Shown here: positions 51,740 through 60,987 of the stretch, in pieces | Layout: each line of letters opens with the position of its first letter | Numbering within the stretch: position 1 is the first letter of the stretch | Assembly: GCF_027270315.1 (NCBI RefSeq) | Contig: NZ_CP114413.1 | Location: 1 to 64,000, forward strand | Direction: 5' to 3' | DNA from: Streptomyces cinnabarinus | Lineage (GTDB): Bacteria > Actinomycetota > Actinomycetes > Streptomycetales > Streptomycetaceae | DNA: 64,000 bases | Translations under genes and position numbers: made by a program | The notes under the pieces: model-generated | Databases searched by the model: none | Seen by the model: the letters and a program-made list of their open reading frames with translations, nothing else | What the model was told of the DNA's origin: nothing

Positions 51740-52807
51740 GTGCGAAGACGACAGACACTCGTACTCGGCGCAACAGGCCTACTGGTGACAGCAGCTGCCA
51801 TCGGGATCTACTTCTACGGTGCGTTCTTCGGCTGGTGGGCCCGCCCGACCGTCCGCAACGCCCCGGAAGCCGAACCCGCGGCTGTGGAGCAGCTCGCGAG
51901 TGGCCTGCGCTACCCCTTCGACCTTGCCTTCCTCCCCGACGGGTCGGCGCTGGTCACCGAGCGTGAATCGGGCCGCCTCCGCCAGATCTCCCCAGACGGA
52001 GGGCTCACCGATGTCCGCATCATTGATGAGATCGCCGAGCCGACCGTCCAAGCGGGGCTGCAGGGCGTGGCCATCTCCCCCACTTACGAACGGGACGGCT
52101 GGATCTACGTCTACTACACCACCGAGCACGACAGCCGGGTGAGCCGGCTCCGCCTGGAGTCCTCGGCTCCCCTCGAGCCGATCCTGACCGGCATACCCAG
52201 CGGCAAGATCCATAACGGCGGACGGATCAGGTTCGGCCCCGACGGCATGCTCTACATCACCACCGGGGAAGCCGACGACCGTCCCCGCGCCCAGGACCAA
52301 AAGGACTTGGGCGGAAAGATCCTTCGCGTCACTCCCGCGGGCAAGCCGGCACCCGGCAACCCTACGGCCGGCTCACCGGTCTACAGCTGGGGATTCCGCG
52401 ACCCTCAAGGGCTCGCCTGGGACGACAAGGGCCAGCTGTACGTCTCCGACTTCGGCCACCACAACCTCGACGAACTGAACCGGGTCACCCCCGGCGGCAA
52501 CTACGGCTGGCCCGAGGTCGAAGGCACCGGCGGGGAGCCCGAGTTCACGGATCCGATCGCGACCTGGAAGCCCGCCGACGCCTCCCCCAGCGGAATGACC
52601 TACCACGACGGGCGGATCTGGATCGCCTGCCTGCGCGGAGAACGCCTCTACCGCATCGCCACCGACGGCTCCTCGCCCCAACAGCTGCTGACGGGTCAGT
52701 ACGGCCGCCTACGCCTGGTGACACCGGCCCCGGACGGCTCACTGTGGGTACTCACCAACGGACGAAGCGGCCCCGACCACGACCTGATCCTCCGGGTGAC
52801 GCCCTGA
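51740..52807 (+). CDS. PQQ-dependent sugar dehydrogenase-like protein
   Basis: 355 aa from GTG 51740. Residues about 8-29 are a signal-anchor helix, so the six-bladed propeller lies outside the membrane. Family features: LRYPFDLAFLPDGSALVTER, QAGLQGVAISPTYERDGWIY, HNGGRIRFGPDGMLYITTGE, YSWGFRDPQGLAWDD and FGHHNLDELNRVTPGGNYGW. These match the soluble glucose/aldose dehydrogenase (GDH-B/YliI) family, which oxidises sugars with PQQ and Ca2+. Streptomyces often lacks PQQ synthesis genes, so the real cofactor and substrate are uncertain. It is monocistronic and converges on the next gene. Confidence 0.9.
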   Translation: MRRRQTLVLGATGLLVTAAAIGIYFYGAFFGWWARPTVRNAPEAEPAAVEQLASGLRYPFDLAFLPDGSALVTERESGRLRQISPDGGLTDVRIIDEIAEPTVQAGLQGVAISPTYERDGWIYVYYTTEHDSRVSRLRLESSAPLEPILTGIPSGKIHNGGRIRFGPDGMLYITTGEADDRPRAQDQKDLGGKILRVTPAGKPAPGNPTAGSPVYSWGFRDPQGLAWDDKGQLYVSDFGHHNLDELNRVTPGGNYGWPEVEGTGGEPEFTDPIATWKPADASPSGMTYHDGRIWIACLRGERLYRIATDGSSPQQLLTGQYGRLRLVTPAPDGSLWVLTNGRSGPDHDLILRVTP

Positions 52808-52966
52808 CACGACCAGCCTCGCGCCCCGGCGAGCACAGGTCACGACGCGTCAGATCTCGCTGGGCAGCCCTCGCTTCCCGCGGCCGCCCTCCCCGCGGCC
52901 TTGACCGCCGCGCCGTGACCGTCGGCAAATCTGGCGCAAACGGGCTCACCGCGTGCACAAGCGCCG

Positions 52967-53632
52967 TCAGGGCTGTTTGGGCCTGCGGGCCAGCAGGCAG
53001 GCATGCGGTCTGTTCACCCGTCCGCCAGGCTCCTGCTCCAGCCTCGCGGTGACGACGAGTCCGGCCTGCTCCAGCAGGCCGACCATGCGATCCAGGGGCA
53101 GGAGATACGACTCGTAGGACACCGGACGGCCATAGCCCTGGGTCGGCTGCAGTCGTTCATCGCCGACATAGTCTCCCCAGAGCAGGTAGCCGCCGGGCGC
53201 CAGCGTGCGGTGGAACTCGGTGAACACCGCCGGCAGCCACTGCGGGGGCGTGTGGTGGGTGGAGTACCAGGCCAGGATGCCGCCGAGCTCGTCGTCCCTC
53301 ATCTCCAGCGCGGTCATCGAGCCCTCGGTGAACCGCAGGTTCGGATAGGCGTGCCGGGCCAGCCCGATCATCTTCGGCGACAGATCGAGGCCGAAGGCGG
53401 ACACTCCCAGCCCGGCCAGGTGCGCCGTCACGCGGCCGGGGCCGCATCCCAGGTCCGCGACCGGCCCCAGACGGGCCGCCTGCACGTATTCGGCGAACCC
53501 CGCCAGCATCGCGCGTGACAGCGGGTCCATCGCGGCCGGGGGCGGGACGCGTTCGACGTAATCGGCGGCGACCGTGTCGTACGACTCGCGCACAGCGGCC
53601 AGAAAAGAGGGCTCAGGCATGCGGGCGACCAT
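52967..53632 (-). CDS. Class I SAM-dependent methyltransferase
   Basis: 221 aa from ATG 53632 (or 217 from 53620; neither has a good ribosome binding site). Motif I VADLGCGPGRV, acidic loop GLDLSPKMI, and FTEGSMTALEM before the ILAWYSTHH strand are typical of the UbiE/BioC-like small-molecule group. The C-terminal HRTLAPGGYLLWGDYVG completes the fold. Substrate cannot be predicted. Ordinary, stand-alone gene. Confidence 0.9.
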   Translation of the reverse strand: MVARMPEPSFLAAVRESYDTVAADYVERVPPPAAMDPLSRAMLAGFAEYVQAARLGPVADLGCGPGRVTAHLAGLGVSAFGLDLSPKMIGLARHAYPNLRFTEGSMTALEMRDDELGGILAWYSTHHTPPQWLPAVFTEFHRTLAPGGYLLWGDYVGDERLQPTQGYGRPVSYESYLLPLDRMVGLLEQAGLVVTARLEQEPGGRVNRPHACLLARRPKQP

Positions 53633-54606
53633 AGAGGAGAGAACTGACAGGCCGTGTCGCGACCTTGAGGTGACTTACGGGCATCCACCGCCGTACGCAC
53701 TCGGCCCTCACACCACTGCGGTAGTCGTCCCCGGTCCGAACACTGAGCCCTGCCCTCGCCCGCGGCTACGACTGCCCGACGCCGCCGATCACTGAAGACG
53801 AGCGGTCCCTCGGCATCCCGCACGCCACCTTCCACCGTCACTACGCCAACCTGATCGACGCCTACTTCGGCCGCGCATCCAGGTGCGCGCCTCGCCCTGT
53901 CCGAGGCGGCTGTCCGGCAACTCACCCTCGAAAGCGCCGCTCCTACACGAAGGCACCACCCACCTGTGTTGTGCCCGCTCGGCTCTCCCAGCGCGGGAAC
54001 CCCAAGCCACGGCGGAATGACGCGGCCTTCCTATCCAGCGGACCACGGAGTGATCGGCTCCACCGGCTGATTGCTGCCCCGCCGACAGGTGCTGGGGGCT
54101 ATTTGGCGCCTCGCGAGTCCCCTCGCACGGCTGGGTCAGGCAGATCCGGCGCGGATCATGTCCGAAGTCCGACGTACTTCGATGCATTCACCCGGACGTT
54201 TTCGCCGCCGCAGGTCAGGCCTCAGACCAGCGTCATTTCCGGCATGCCAGTAGGGGTTATGAGCAGTGCGTTCGGGTCTCATTCGATCCACTCCGTGACG
54301 CTTGCACCCGGGATTCATCCCAGGTCAGCGGCGCCAACTGGACTTCATCTGATGGGTGTTGAGCGCTTTGACGTGCGCTCCGGCCGCTTTCCAATCTTGA
54401 TCGGTGGGTATCCAGTGAGTGCGAGGAGAACGGCAAGGGTGAAGATCGGACACACCTCGCCCGTCTTTGTGATCTAGGGGTTTCAATCGACCCTCTGCAT
54501 CCCATACTCGTAAATGTCCGAGCCTGGACATACGAAAGCCCCAGCTCATTGCCTGCGAAGCTCAAGCCGGGGCCTTCGGTCAGTACTCACGGAGGAGCAC
54601 CTACCC
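53633..54606. other. 970-bp stretch without an intact gene
   Basis: The only protein-like piece is at about 53752-53880 (plus strand): ALARGYDCPTPPITEDERSL, then GIPHATFHRHYANLIDAYFG, a helix-turn-helix fragment resembling the C-terminal HTH_10 motif of bacterio-opsin-activator-like regulators. It lacks a start and runs into unrelated sequence, so it is a relic. Nothing recognised in the remainder. Confidence 0.4.
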
Positions 54607-54780
54607 ATGCACAATATCTTCCCGCCCCCGCCTGCCGAAAACCGCACCGACATGGGCTGGCCCGAAGCAGTGGTGAACGTCGTCACGGTCGGAACGTTCA
54701 CCGCCATGATCTTCGCCGGCCTGCTTCCGGCAGATGCCACCGCCTTCTTGCTGGCCATCAGCCTGCGTCGGAGCGTCTGA
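54607..54780 (+). CDS. Small membrane protein
   Basis: 57 aa from ATG 54607, with GGAGGAG about ten bases upstream. A polar Pro-rich N-terminus (FPPPPAENRTD) precedes one hydrophobic span (about 21-52: VVNVVTVGTFTAMIFAGLLP and following). The ribosome binding site is strong and the composition is membrane-like, so it is probably expressed. Function is unknown. Confidence 0.55.
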   Translation: MHNIFPPPPAENRTDMGWPEAVVNVVTVGTFTAMIFAGLLPADATAFLLAISLRRSV

Positions 54781-54991
54781 CCAACGGCGGTCCCCAGCCG
54801 GGCTGGGGACCGCCGCACACAGACGACAGGCGGACCGCACGGCGCACGTGCCGTTGCGCGTCGTTCATCGGTGAAAGGAAGTATCCCCAGTGCTGCTCTT
54901 CGCCCTCTCGGATCGCGCAGCGACCCAGCAAAGGCGGACAGCCGACGGAATCGCCGCTTACCAGGTGATGCGTCCTTCGATACGGAGTCAG

Positions 54992-55321
54992 TCAGTGGGG
55001 AGAGACGAAGCCGTCCGACTGGTCGAGATGGAATGGGGAGCCGGTGCTCTTCGGCGCCCATCCGAGGGAGCGTGCGCAGCGGATACCCTCAGCGACTGCG
55101 GAGGGGACGACCGCACTTGGCGGCACGAGCATCCAGTTGTCCGGATGGGCTTGGTTGGTCGTGACCACCAGGGTGCTGCCCGGTGAGTCGGCGAGTTCAA
55201 CTGCGTAGGTGAGCGGTGACCAGGCAAGGGCCTGGCTGTAGGTCGGCTTTCGCCGGATCCGCCAACGGTAGGAGACGCCGTCGACCGTGATACGTCGCGA
55301 CCCCTTCTTCACCAATGCCAC
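54992..55321 (-). CDS. Conserved hypothetical protein
   Basis: 109 aa from GTG 55321, with AGGGGAGG five bases upstream; the frame continues 27 bp further to an ATG without a site. KKGSRRITVDGVSYRWRIRR, PTYSQALAWSPLTYAVELAD and DNWMLVPPSAVVPSAVAEGI follow a pattern common in short, uncharacterised actinobacterial proteins (an antiparallel sheet with a terminal helix). No motif suggests an activity. Soluble and monocistronic. Confidence 0.75.
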   Translation of the reverse strand: MALVKKGSRRITVDGVSYRWRIRRKPTYSQALAWSPLTYAVELADSPGSTLVVTTNQAHPDNWMLVPPSAVVPSAVAEGIRCARSLGWAPKSTGSPFHLDQSDGFVSPH

Positions 55322-55534
55322 GAGCGCCTCCCCTGACCAACTCCCCACACCGAAGCCACCCTACGCAGAGCCCCGGGCTCTCCACCGCTCCCTGCGCTGG
55401 GGCGGACGCCCCTCTCACAGCAGCTCACTGACCGCTCGACCCAGTGGCCAGTAATCACAGGGCAGCTCGGCACGTGGGTCGGCTCGTGAAGCGGAGGGAG
55501 ATGGGAGTAGCCGATCTCAGGCACGTAATCGCGG

Positions 55535-56047
55535 CTATGCCTGCCCCCGTGCCCGGTGCCGACTTGCGTACGACCAGGTCACCGCGGTCATCAGGGCAGG
55601 GATGGCGAACAGGGGGGCGAAAGCGATGCCCCAGACAGTTTGTGCCGTGCCGCTCGACATGTATGTCTGGCTCTCGACGGTGAAAGCAACCACGAGTTGC
55701 CACAGCGCCACCAGGACCAGGACGCCCGAGGCGGTCCAGGCCAGCGCAGCGAGGGCCCTGGGGCGCAGCGGCCGCCACCGGTCGCTGACGAGCAGCAGCG
55801 GTAACAGAGCAGCCAGTTCGGCGAGGACGGTCAGACCGACGACGTAAGCGATGCCCCAGCCCGGGATGTCGAAGACGTCGCGCAACACCTGGTCGCTGTA
55901 ACCCACATAGACACCGGATGCCATGGCGATCCGCCACAGACCCGACGGGACCGCGCACAGCGCGATGGCGTGGGCAGCGCGGCGAGCCCAGACGGGCGCG
56001 GGTACAGCGGTGGGGAGGGGGGCGTTCGCTGTCGTCATGACGTACAT
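55535..56047 (-). CDS. Four-helix membrane protein
   Basis: 170 aa from ATG 56047 (or ATG 56038; no clear ribosome binding site). Four hydrophobic spans: about 24-44 (RAAHAIALCAVPSGLWRIAM), 70-90 (IAYVVGLTVLAELAALLPLL), 104-124 (LAALAWTASGVLVLVALWQL) and 141-160 (WGIAFAPLFAIPALMTAVTW). The short loops hold no recognised motif. Streptomyces has many such small integral membrane proteins of unknown role. Confidence 0.75.
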   Translation of the reverse strand: MYVMTTANAPLPTAVPAPVWARRAAHAIALCAVPSGLWRIAMASGVYVGYSDQVLRDVFDIPGWGIAYVVGLTVLAELAALLPLLLVSDRWRPLRPRALAALAWTASGVLVLVALWQLVVAFTVESQTYMSSGTAQTVWGIAFAPLFAIPALMTAVTWSYASRHRARGQA

Positions 56048-56249
56048 GCTGGCTCTGAAGGGGGCAGCCGCGCGTCGTCCACTACGGCGGACTGCCTCCG
56101 ACCTGCGGAGGAGGGCGCACCCGCTGAGGGAGGACCTCAGGAGGTTCCACTGCCGGACAGGTTGGGCTGTCCAACCGTCCGGCGATGGAGGACATCGCGA
56201 CCCCGACCCGGCGAACGCTCACGGTCACAGCACTGACACGGGGCGCCGG

Positions 56250-56726
56250 CTACGACGGCCAGACGACCACGCCGTCACGCACCACCAGCGGCTCAGGCCG
56301 GCGCTCTTCATAGAACCGGGTCCATCCCATCTCTACGCTGCCATCGGGACGTCGATGGCCGTCACCAGCCTTGCCCGCGAGCCAGGCGAGGAGCTCGCCC
56401 GTGCGCTCGAAGCCATCGGGGTGGATCTCCTGTCGGCTGGTCACAGCCCAGGCACCGCGCCGGGTGTCCTGCCTGCGCACCAGGACCGAGACCAGCACGC
56501 CTTCCACCATGGACGCCTCGCCATGACAGCCCAGGAGAGGCTCGGGATGGTCCTCGACGGCGAGTTCGCCGTGATCGTCCTCCACCACGCACGGAAAACC
56601 GGTCACGATGCGCAGCGCCCCCGGCCGGGGGCCCAGCCCCAAGTGCCATTGCAGCTCGGCGAGCTCGTCCTCCGACACGTCATCGCACAGGTCCACCGCG
56701 AGCATGAGTTCGTAGATGTCAGCCAC
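56250..56726 (-). CDS. Hypothetical protein
   Basis: 158 aa from ATG 56726. The N-terminal third is acidic and helical (DIYELMLAVDLCDDVSEDEL, ELQWHLGLGPRPG); the rest is a beta-rich domain ending DGSVEMGWTRFYEERRPEPL. It resembles small Streptomyces proteins of unknown function that may bind ligands (NTF2- or lipocalin-like in pattern), but I cannot name the family. Soluble, no Cys cluster. Confidence 0.65.
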   Translation of the reverse strand: MADIYELMLAVDLCDDVSEDELAELQWHLGLGPRPGALRIVTGFPCVVEDDHGELAVEDHPEPLLGCHGEASMVEGVLVSVLVRRQDTRRGAWAVTSRQEIHPDGFERTGELLAWLAGKAGDGHRRPDGSVEMGWTRFYEERRPEPLVVRDGVVVWPS

Positions 56727-56972
56727 AACCTCACACGCTAATACTTGCGGCTGACCGTCCGACCCCGCGGCGGCTGTGCAGCACCCAGACGGACAGATGC
56801 GCTACCACGCCCTGCCTATGACGCCGGGGAGTTACTGTCGGCTTACGCGACCGGCGCCGCCCCCCGGCAAGCACAGGGACCATGCGAGGGCTGTCCGGCT
56901 GCCCGCCGGTTGCTCGGACGAGTGGGCGCGTCCAGCGCGATGTGAGGGTTTCAAGGCCGCCGCGGGCCAGGC

Positions 56973-57464
56973 TCAGGCCAGGGACTCGAAGTACGCCTTC
57001 TGTGCGGGGTAGTAGTCCTCGAAGTCAGGCCGCGGGCCGCCTGTGCGTGCGGCGGTGAGCATGTCCAGGTAGTACTCCCAGCCCGGGCCGGTCTGGCCGA
57101 GCTGTTCGGTGGAGGTGAGGTGCTGGACCAGCCGGAGTTCGGTGGTGCCATCGGCCTCGGCCAGGAGCAGCTCCATCAGCCACGATCCGGCCTCGTCCTC
57201 CATCGAGACGGCGAGCCGACGCGGCGGTTCGCAGGCATCGATCCGCAGGGGGCACCAGGGCGCCGACTCCTCGAACGCCATCTGCACCTCGATGGTGCTG
57301 CCGGGTGCCGCCTGGCCACGCCACGGTCCGAACCAACGGGCGGTGCGCTCCGGCTCGGTGACGCTCGCCCAGACGTCGTCCGCGGAGGCGCGGTAGGTAC
57401 GGGTGAGAATCAGGTCGTACCCCGTTGGGGTGGGGATGAGTTGTCCGGTGGGTTCGGGCGTCAT
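56973..57464 (-). CDS. SRPBCC (AHSA1-like) family protein
   Basis: 163 aa from ATG 57464. The Bet v 1-like cavity fold is signalled by LILTRTYRASADDVWASVTE, PERTARWFGPWRG, then MEDEAGSWLMELLLAEADGT and HLTSTEQLGQTGPGWEYYLD. Proteins of this group bind small hydrophobic ligands, and in bacteria they are often paired with an ArsR-type repressor that controls them, as here: the start overlaps the ArsR stop by four bases. Ligand unknown. Confidence 0.9.
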   Translation of the reverse strand: MTPEPTGQLIPTPTGYDLILTRTYRASADDVWASVTEPERTARWFGPWRGQAAPGSTIEVQMAFEESAPWCPLRIDACEPPRRLAVSMEDEAGSWLMELLLAEADGTTELRLVQHLTSTEQLGQTGPGWEYYLDMLTAARTGGPRPDFEDYYPAQKAYFESLA

Positions 57465-57853
57465 GCCGTGTCCTCCTTGGGGTGGCGTGCGGTGTGCTGG
57501 TCGTGGTCGGGCTCAGCCCGGCGGCGGTCCCGTCGGGTGCGGTGGACCTCGGTTTCCAACGCCGCCAGACGCTGCGACCAGCTGGCCTGCTGGGTGTCGA
57601 ACTGGGTGAGCCAGGCGGCGAGGTCTCCCAGCCGGGAGGGGACGAGCGTGTAGCGCCGATGGCGGCCGATCTGCTCGTCCAGGACCAGGCCGCTCTCCCG
57701 CAGTACGCGCAGATGACGGCTGACTGCGGGCCGGCTGATGGCGAACCGGGCAGCGATGTCGCCTGCCGTCAGCGGCGCGCGGTGCAACATCATCAGGATC
57801 TCCCGGCGCACGGGATCGGCGATGGCGTCGGCCACCTCACTCAGGTCGTCCAC
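57461..57853 (-). CDS. ArsR-type repressor of the SRPBCC gene
   Basis: 130 aa from GTG 57853. An ATG at 57871 would add six residues but lies inside the operator palindrome, and family members begin at DDLSEVADAI. The winged helix is canonical: DPVRREILMMLHRAPLTAGD, ARFAISRPAVSRHLRVLR, then HRRYTLVPSRLGDLAAWL. No metal-binding Cys pair, so it belongs to the non-metal ArsR subgroup that pairs with SRPBCC proteins. No ribosome binding site precedes the GTG, which suggests a leaderless mRNA. It overlaps the SRPBCC gene by ATGA. Confidence 0.9.
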   Translation of the reverse strand: MDDLSEVADAIADPVRREILMMLHRAPLTAGDIAARFAISRPAVSRHLRVLRESGLVLDEQIGRHRRYTLVPSRLGDLAAWLTQFDTQQASWSQRLAALETEVHRTRRDRRRAEPDHDQHTARHPKEDTA

Positions 57854-57860
57854 ACCAAAA

Positions 57861-57880
57861 GCGTAACCCATAGGTTACGC
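57861..57880. promoter_or_regulatory. ArsR operator palindrome
   Basis: GCGTAACC, four-base spacer, GGTTACGC: a perfect 8-4-8 inverted repeat placed seven bases before the GTG start, where bound repressor would block transcription. The alternative ATG (57869-57871) falls inside it. Confidence 0.8.
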
Positions 57881-58038
57881 ATTCGGATTGGTCCGCCCTG
57901 AGATCTCGCACGGGTGGCGGATGCCGTCGGTACGAGAGGTTCCGCCGGCCCGGCGGACGACCGCGGCGGTTGGGTCGAGAAGCGCGCAGCCGAAACGGGA
58001 GTGGCTGCTGGTGAGCTGGGCGGATACGGGGGCGGCGG

Positions 58039-58419
58039 TCAGCCCGTCTTCGGGCTCTTCGGGACCTCCCCTCGCGTGAACCCGTGACTGCGCTCCACTC
58101 TCGCCACGTGCAGGGTGTAGCTCTCGTACCACTCGGCTCGCCCGCGTTCTTGAGCCGCGCGGTGCTCGGTATTGGTCCGCCACTGCGTGAGGGCATCGGC
58201 GTCGCGGAAGTAGGCGACGCTGATGCCCAGCCCGCCAGGGGTCTGCGCACTGTCCATCCCCAGGTACCCGGGGATGTCCTTCACCAGCTCTTCCATGCGC
58301 TCATTGGTCTCGCTGTAGCCGCTCTGGGCCGGGGTTCGCACGGCGGTGAAGACAGCCGCGTAGTAGGGGGGTTCATAGGCCTCAACTGGTGCGACAGGTG
58401 CATTCGAGTGATCGCTCAT
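58039..58419 (-). CDS. Antibiotic-monooxygenase-like dimeric alpha/beta-barrel protein
   Basis: 126 aa from ATG 58419. YYAAVFTAVRT, NERMEELVKDIPGYLGMDSA, GLGISVAYFRDADALTQWR and HRAAQERGRAEWYESYTLHV follow the ABM-domain pattern, in which a short ferredoxin-like fold dimerises. Members degrade haem or oxidise aromatic polyketides, but most stand-alone ones are uncharacterised. No cluster context gives a substrate. Confidence 0.85.
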   Translation of the reverse strand: MSDHSNAPVAPVEAYEPPYYAAVFTAVRTPAQSGYSETNERMEELVKDIPGYLGMDSAQTPGGLGISVAYFRDADALTQWRTNTEHRAAQERGRAEWYESYTLHVARVERSHGFTRGEVPKSPKTG

Positions 58420-58680
58420 GACGAAAACCGTAGGGGGGATCCACCCGACGAACCAGCGTCTTTCCTGAACGGGATACATAAGGGATCCAACTCTTGACCA
58501 AAGCCGCCCGGGGATGCGGCAGTCGGGCGATGCGGCGCCGGGGCATGGGCGGCGATCCCGAGTCGGGCCGGCTGCCTCCATCGACCGCCTGTGACCGACC
58601 CGATGGCCACATGGCCCTGCATCTACTACTCGGTCAACTCCCTTGCTGCGCACTATGGTTACGTGTCGAGTCTCAGCGAG

Positions 58681-59676
58681 ATGGCAGGCAAGAAAGACGC
58701 CACGGCGGCGGGGCCGGTGGTGGCGGTGGACACCGACGACATCGCGGTGCCGGACCGCTTCGGCTGGTGGGCGACATGGTCGGCCACGAGGTCATGCCCG
58801 TGTCGACCCGGAGTCCGCACGCGCACCGCTTCCGAGGCTGGGTAGAGGCCGTGGGACTCCCGCACAGCCAGGTCGCGGCCTTCGACTTCTCCCCCATGAC
58901 CGCCCAGCGCTCCCCCCGCGCACATCCGCCGTGGAGACCCCGAGGACTACTTTCTGCTGATGGTCCGGGAGAGCGCGGTCCGCTTGGAGCAGGCCCGCGG
59001 CGTCGCGTGCCTCGGTCCCGGCGACATGGCCCTGTTCTCCAGTTCGAGGCCACTGACCTGCGACTTCCTGGACCAAGGCGGCCCCGTCCGCCCGACCCTC
59101 CTGCGCCTCCCCCTCGCTCCCCTGCCCCTGGCCGACGGCCGCGCCGACCGCCTGCTGGCCGAGCCGCTGCCCAGCAAGTCCGGCTCCGGCGCCCTGCTGG
59201 GCCCGTATCTGACCTCCCTGCCTGAGGCCGCCCGCACCGCGGGCCCCGCCGAGCTTGCCCGGCTCGGCGCCATCGGAGTGGACCTGGCCGCGTCCCTTCT
59301 CGCGGCCCGCATCGGCGACCAGCACTCCCTCCCCACCGAGACACGCAGAACGACACTCCTCGCCCGGATCAGCGCCTTTATCGACCACCACCTCACCGAC
59401 CCATTACTGGACCCGGCAGCCATCGCCGCCCACCACCACATCTCGGTACGGACCCTCCATCACCTCTTCCAGAGCGAGCCGGAGTCCGTCGCGGCCACCA
59501 TCCGGCGCCGCCGCCTTGAGCGTTGCCGCGCCGAACTCACCGAGCCCCGCCTGCGTCACCGCACGATCGGCGAGACCGCCCTGCGCTGGGGCTTCCGCGA
59601 CTCCGCGGATTTCAGCCGGGCCTTCCGCAAGGCGTACGGGGTCCCGCCGAGCGAGGTCCGGGCCGCCTTGCGCTGA
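58681..59676 (+). pseudogene. AraC-family regulator with two compensating frameshifts
   Basis: Family sequence begins at ATG 58681 (TDDIAVPDRFGWW), loses a base near 58772 (continuing as DMVGHEVMPVSTRSPHAHRF in the next frame), and regains it in a C6 run near 58913-58918 (PAHIRRGDPEDYFLLMVRES). The rest is intact: an AraC_binding_2-like domain (GVACLGPGDMALFSSSRPLT) and two C-terminal helix-turn-helix motifs (DPAAIAAHHHISVRTLHHLF, LRWGFRDSADFSRAFRKAYG). Both shifts lie in homopolymers and cancel out, so sequencing error is a fair alternative to true inactivation. An intact gene would be about 330 codons. Confidence 0.75.
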
Positions 59677-59829
59677 ATGCATACGAAGTCTGCGCTCTCG
59701 GCTAACGACCAGGCCGCCCGGCCCAGGCCACAGTGGGGCGGGCCTGCCACGCTGATTGTCACGTGCATGGCGATGACGACATCCGGGCGCGGAACCTCGA
59801 GGGCGCCGCGCTTCGGAACGGGGGGACGC

Positions 59830-60828
59830 ATGGAGACATCTGAACTGGCCGCCATGGCCGTCGCGTTCATGACCGTAACGGCAACCGGAGCAGCGGGCGC
59901 GGTCGGCCAGAGCGCCGGAACCGCGGTCGCCGATGCCCTACGCGCCCGGCTGGTCTCGACGGAGCGAGGACGGGCGGCCTTGGACACCCTGAACCAGGCC
60001 CCGGAGGACCCGGCCGCCCAGGACTCGGCACGGTCCGTGGTCCAGGAGGAGATCGAGGCGGACCCGGAACTACGGCGTCAGCTGCAGTTACAGCTGACCG
60101 CACCGGGAACCAACGCCACGGGCAGCCTGCTGATCACCGGCAGCCAGGTATCGCGCAGTTCCATCGCTCTCGGCCCGCTGACCATCAACAACACCCGGGG
60201 CGGGCGAGCCGTCATCGCCTTGGCGGCCGCTCTGCTCGTGGCCCTGGTCGTGCTGGCCGTGTACGGGGGCATCAACCTGATCGTGGTCGACAACTCCCCC
60301 GAGTCGAAGCAGGACGACAGTCCCCGCAATGCCGTGCGCTTCCTGAATGTCAGCGAGGTCAGGCGAGTCGTTCCGGACCTGACGAGCATGCCTTCCGGCT
60401 GGGAGAGATCCGGGTCCGTCGAGGCCATGACGGACGAGGACAACGGGTGCACAGTGGCCCAGGCGAGATTCGTCACCGCCTACGGGCGTGACAGTTCGGG
60501 AACGACGGTCCATGCCCTGTTCACAGTGTGGTCCTGCGCCAGCGCGGCACTGAGCGCGAAGGGCTTCGAGGAAATCCGGTCAGGCATCGCCGGCAACGAC
60601 AAGGCGAGGGAGATCTCCCTCCCGGAGCTCGGCGACCAGCGCGCCGCGATGACTCACTACAGCTTCAACCTGGACGAGACGACAGCCCATGCCGTGGTCC
60701 GCGTCGGTACCGTCCTCGTCGAGCTGGAATACGATCCCACCCTGGCCGATGACCAGGAATGGAGCGCGGAGTTCGAGCAGCTGGCCTCAATGGTCGCCGC
60801 CCGCGCCCAGCAGGTCCAGAACGCCTGA
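59830..60828 (+). CDS. Membrane-anchored protein with an outer C-terminal domain
   Basis: 332 aa from ATG 59830 with a G-rich site upstream. Residues 1-125 are a cytoplasmic Ala-rich helical part (ALRARLVSTERGRAALDTLN) and a short beta segment (ITGSQVSRSSIALGPLTINN). One membrane helix spans about 126-153. The outer 180 residues (LNVSEVRRVVPDLTSMPSGW, then a Cys-containing GCTVAQARF and VWSCASAALSAKGF) resemble the sensor-like domains of mycobacterial PknH/lipoprotein families, with two Cys for a disulfide. Function unknown. Confidence 0.75.
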   Translation: METSELAAMAVAFMTVTATGAAGAVGQSAGTAVADALRARLVSTERGRAALDTLNQAPEDPAAQDSARSVVQEEIEADPELRRQLQLQLTAPGTNATGSLLITGSQVSRSSIALGPLTINNTRGGRAVIALAAALLVALVVLAVYGGINLIVVDNSPESKQDDSPRNAVRFLNVSEVRRVVPDLTSMPSGWERSGSVEAMTDEDNGCTVAQARFVTAYGRDSSGTTVHALFTVWSCASAALSAKGFEEIRSGIAGNDKAREISLPELGDQRAAMTHYSFNLDETTAHAVVRVGTVLVELEYDPTLADDQEWSAEFEQLASMVAARAQQVQNA

Positions 60829-60987
60829 CCCGGCGCTGTGCGATTCCAGGTGAACTCACCTAGCCGAAGCACCACGGCTGCGCAGGCAGCCGAGGAGCCC
60901 GCGCCCGGTTAGTGCGGATCACCCAACGAGCTGGACCCTCGATGGCCTCTGTAGCCTGCTGTCAGCAGTGTGTCGGGGGGAAGTGAC

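Noticed and set aside
54890..55186. Rightward 98-aa frame with a fair AAGGAAG site
   Set aside because: It runs antisense through the better-supported gene at 54992-55321, and its C-terminal half is composition-driven.
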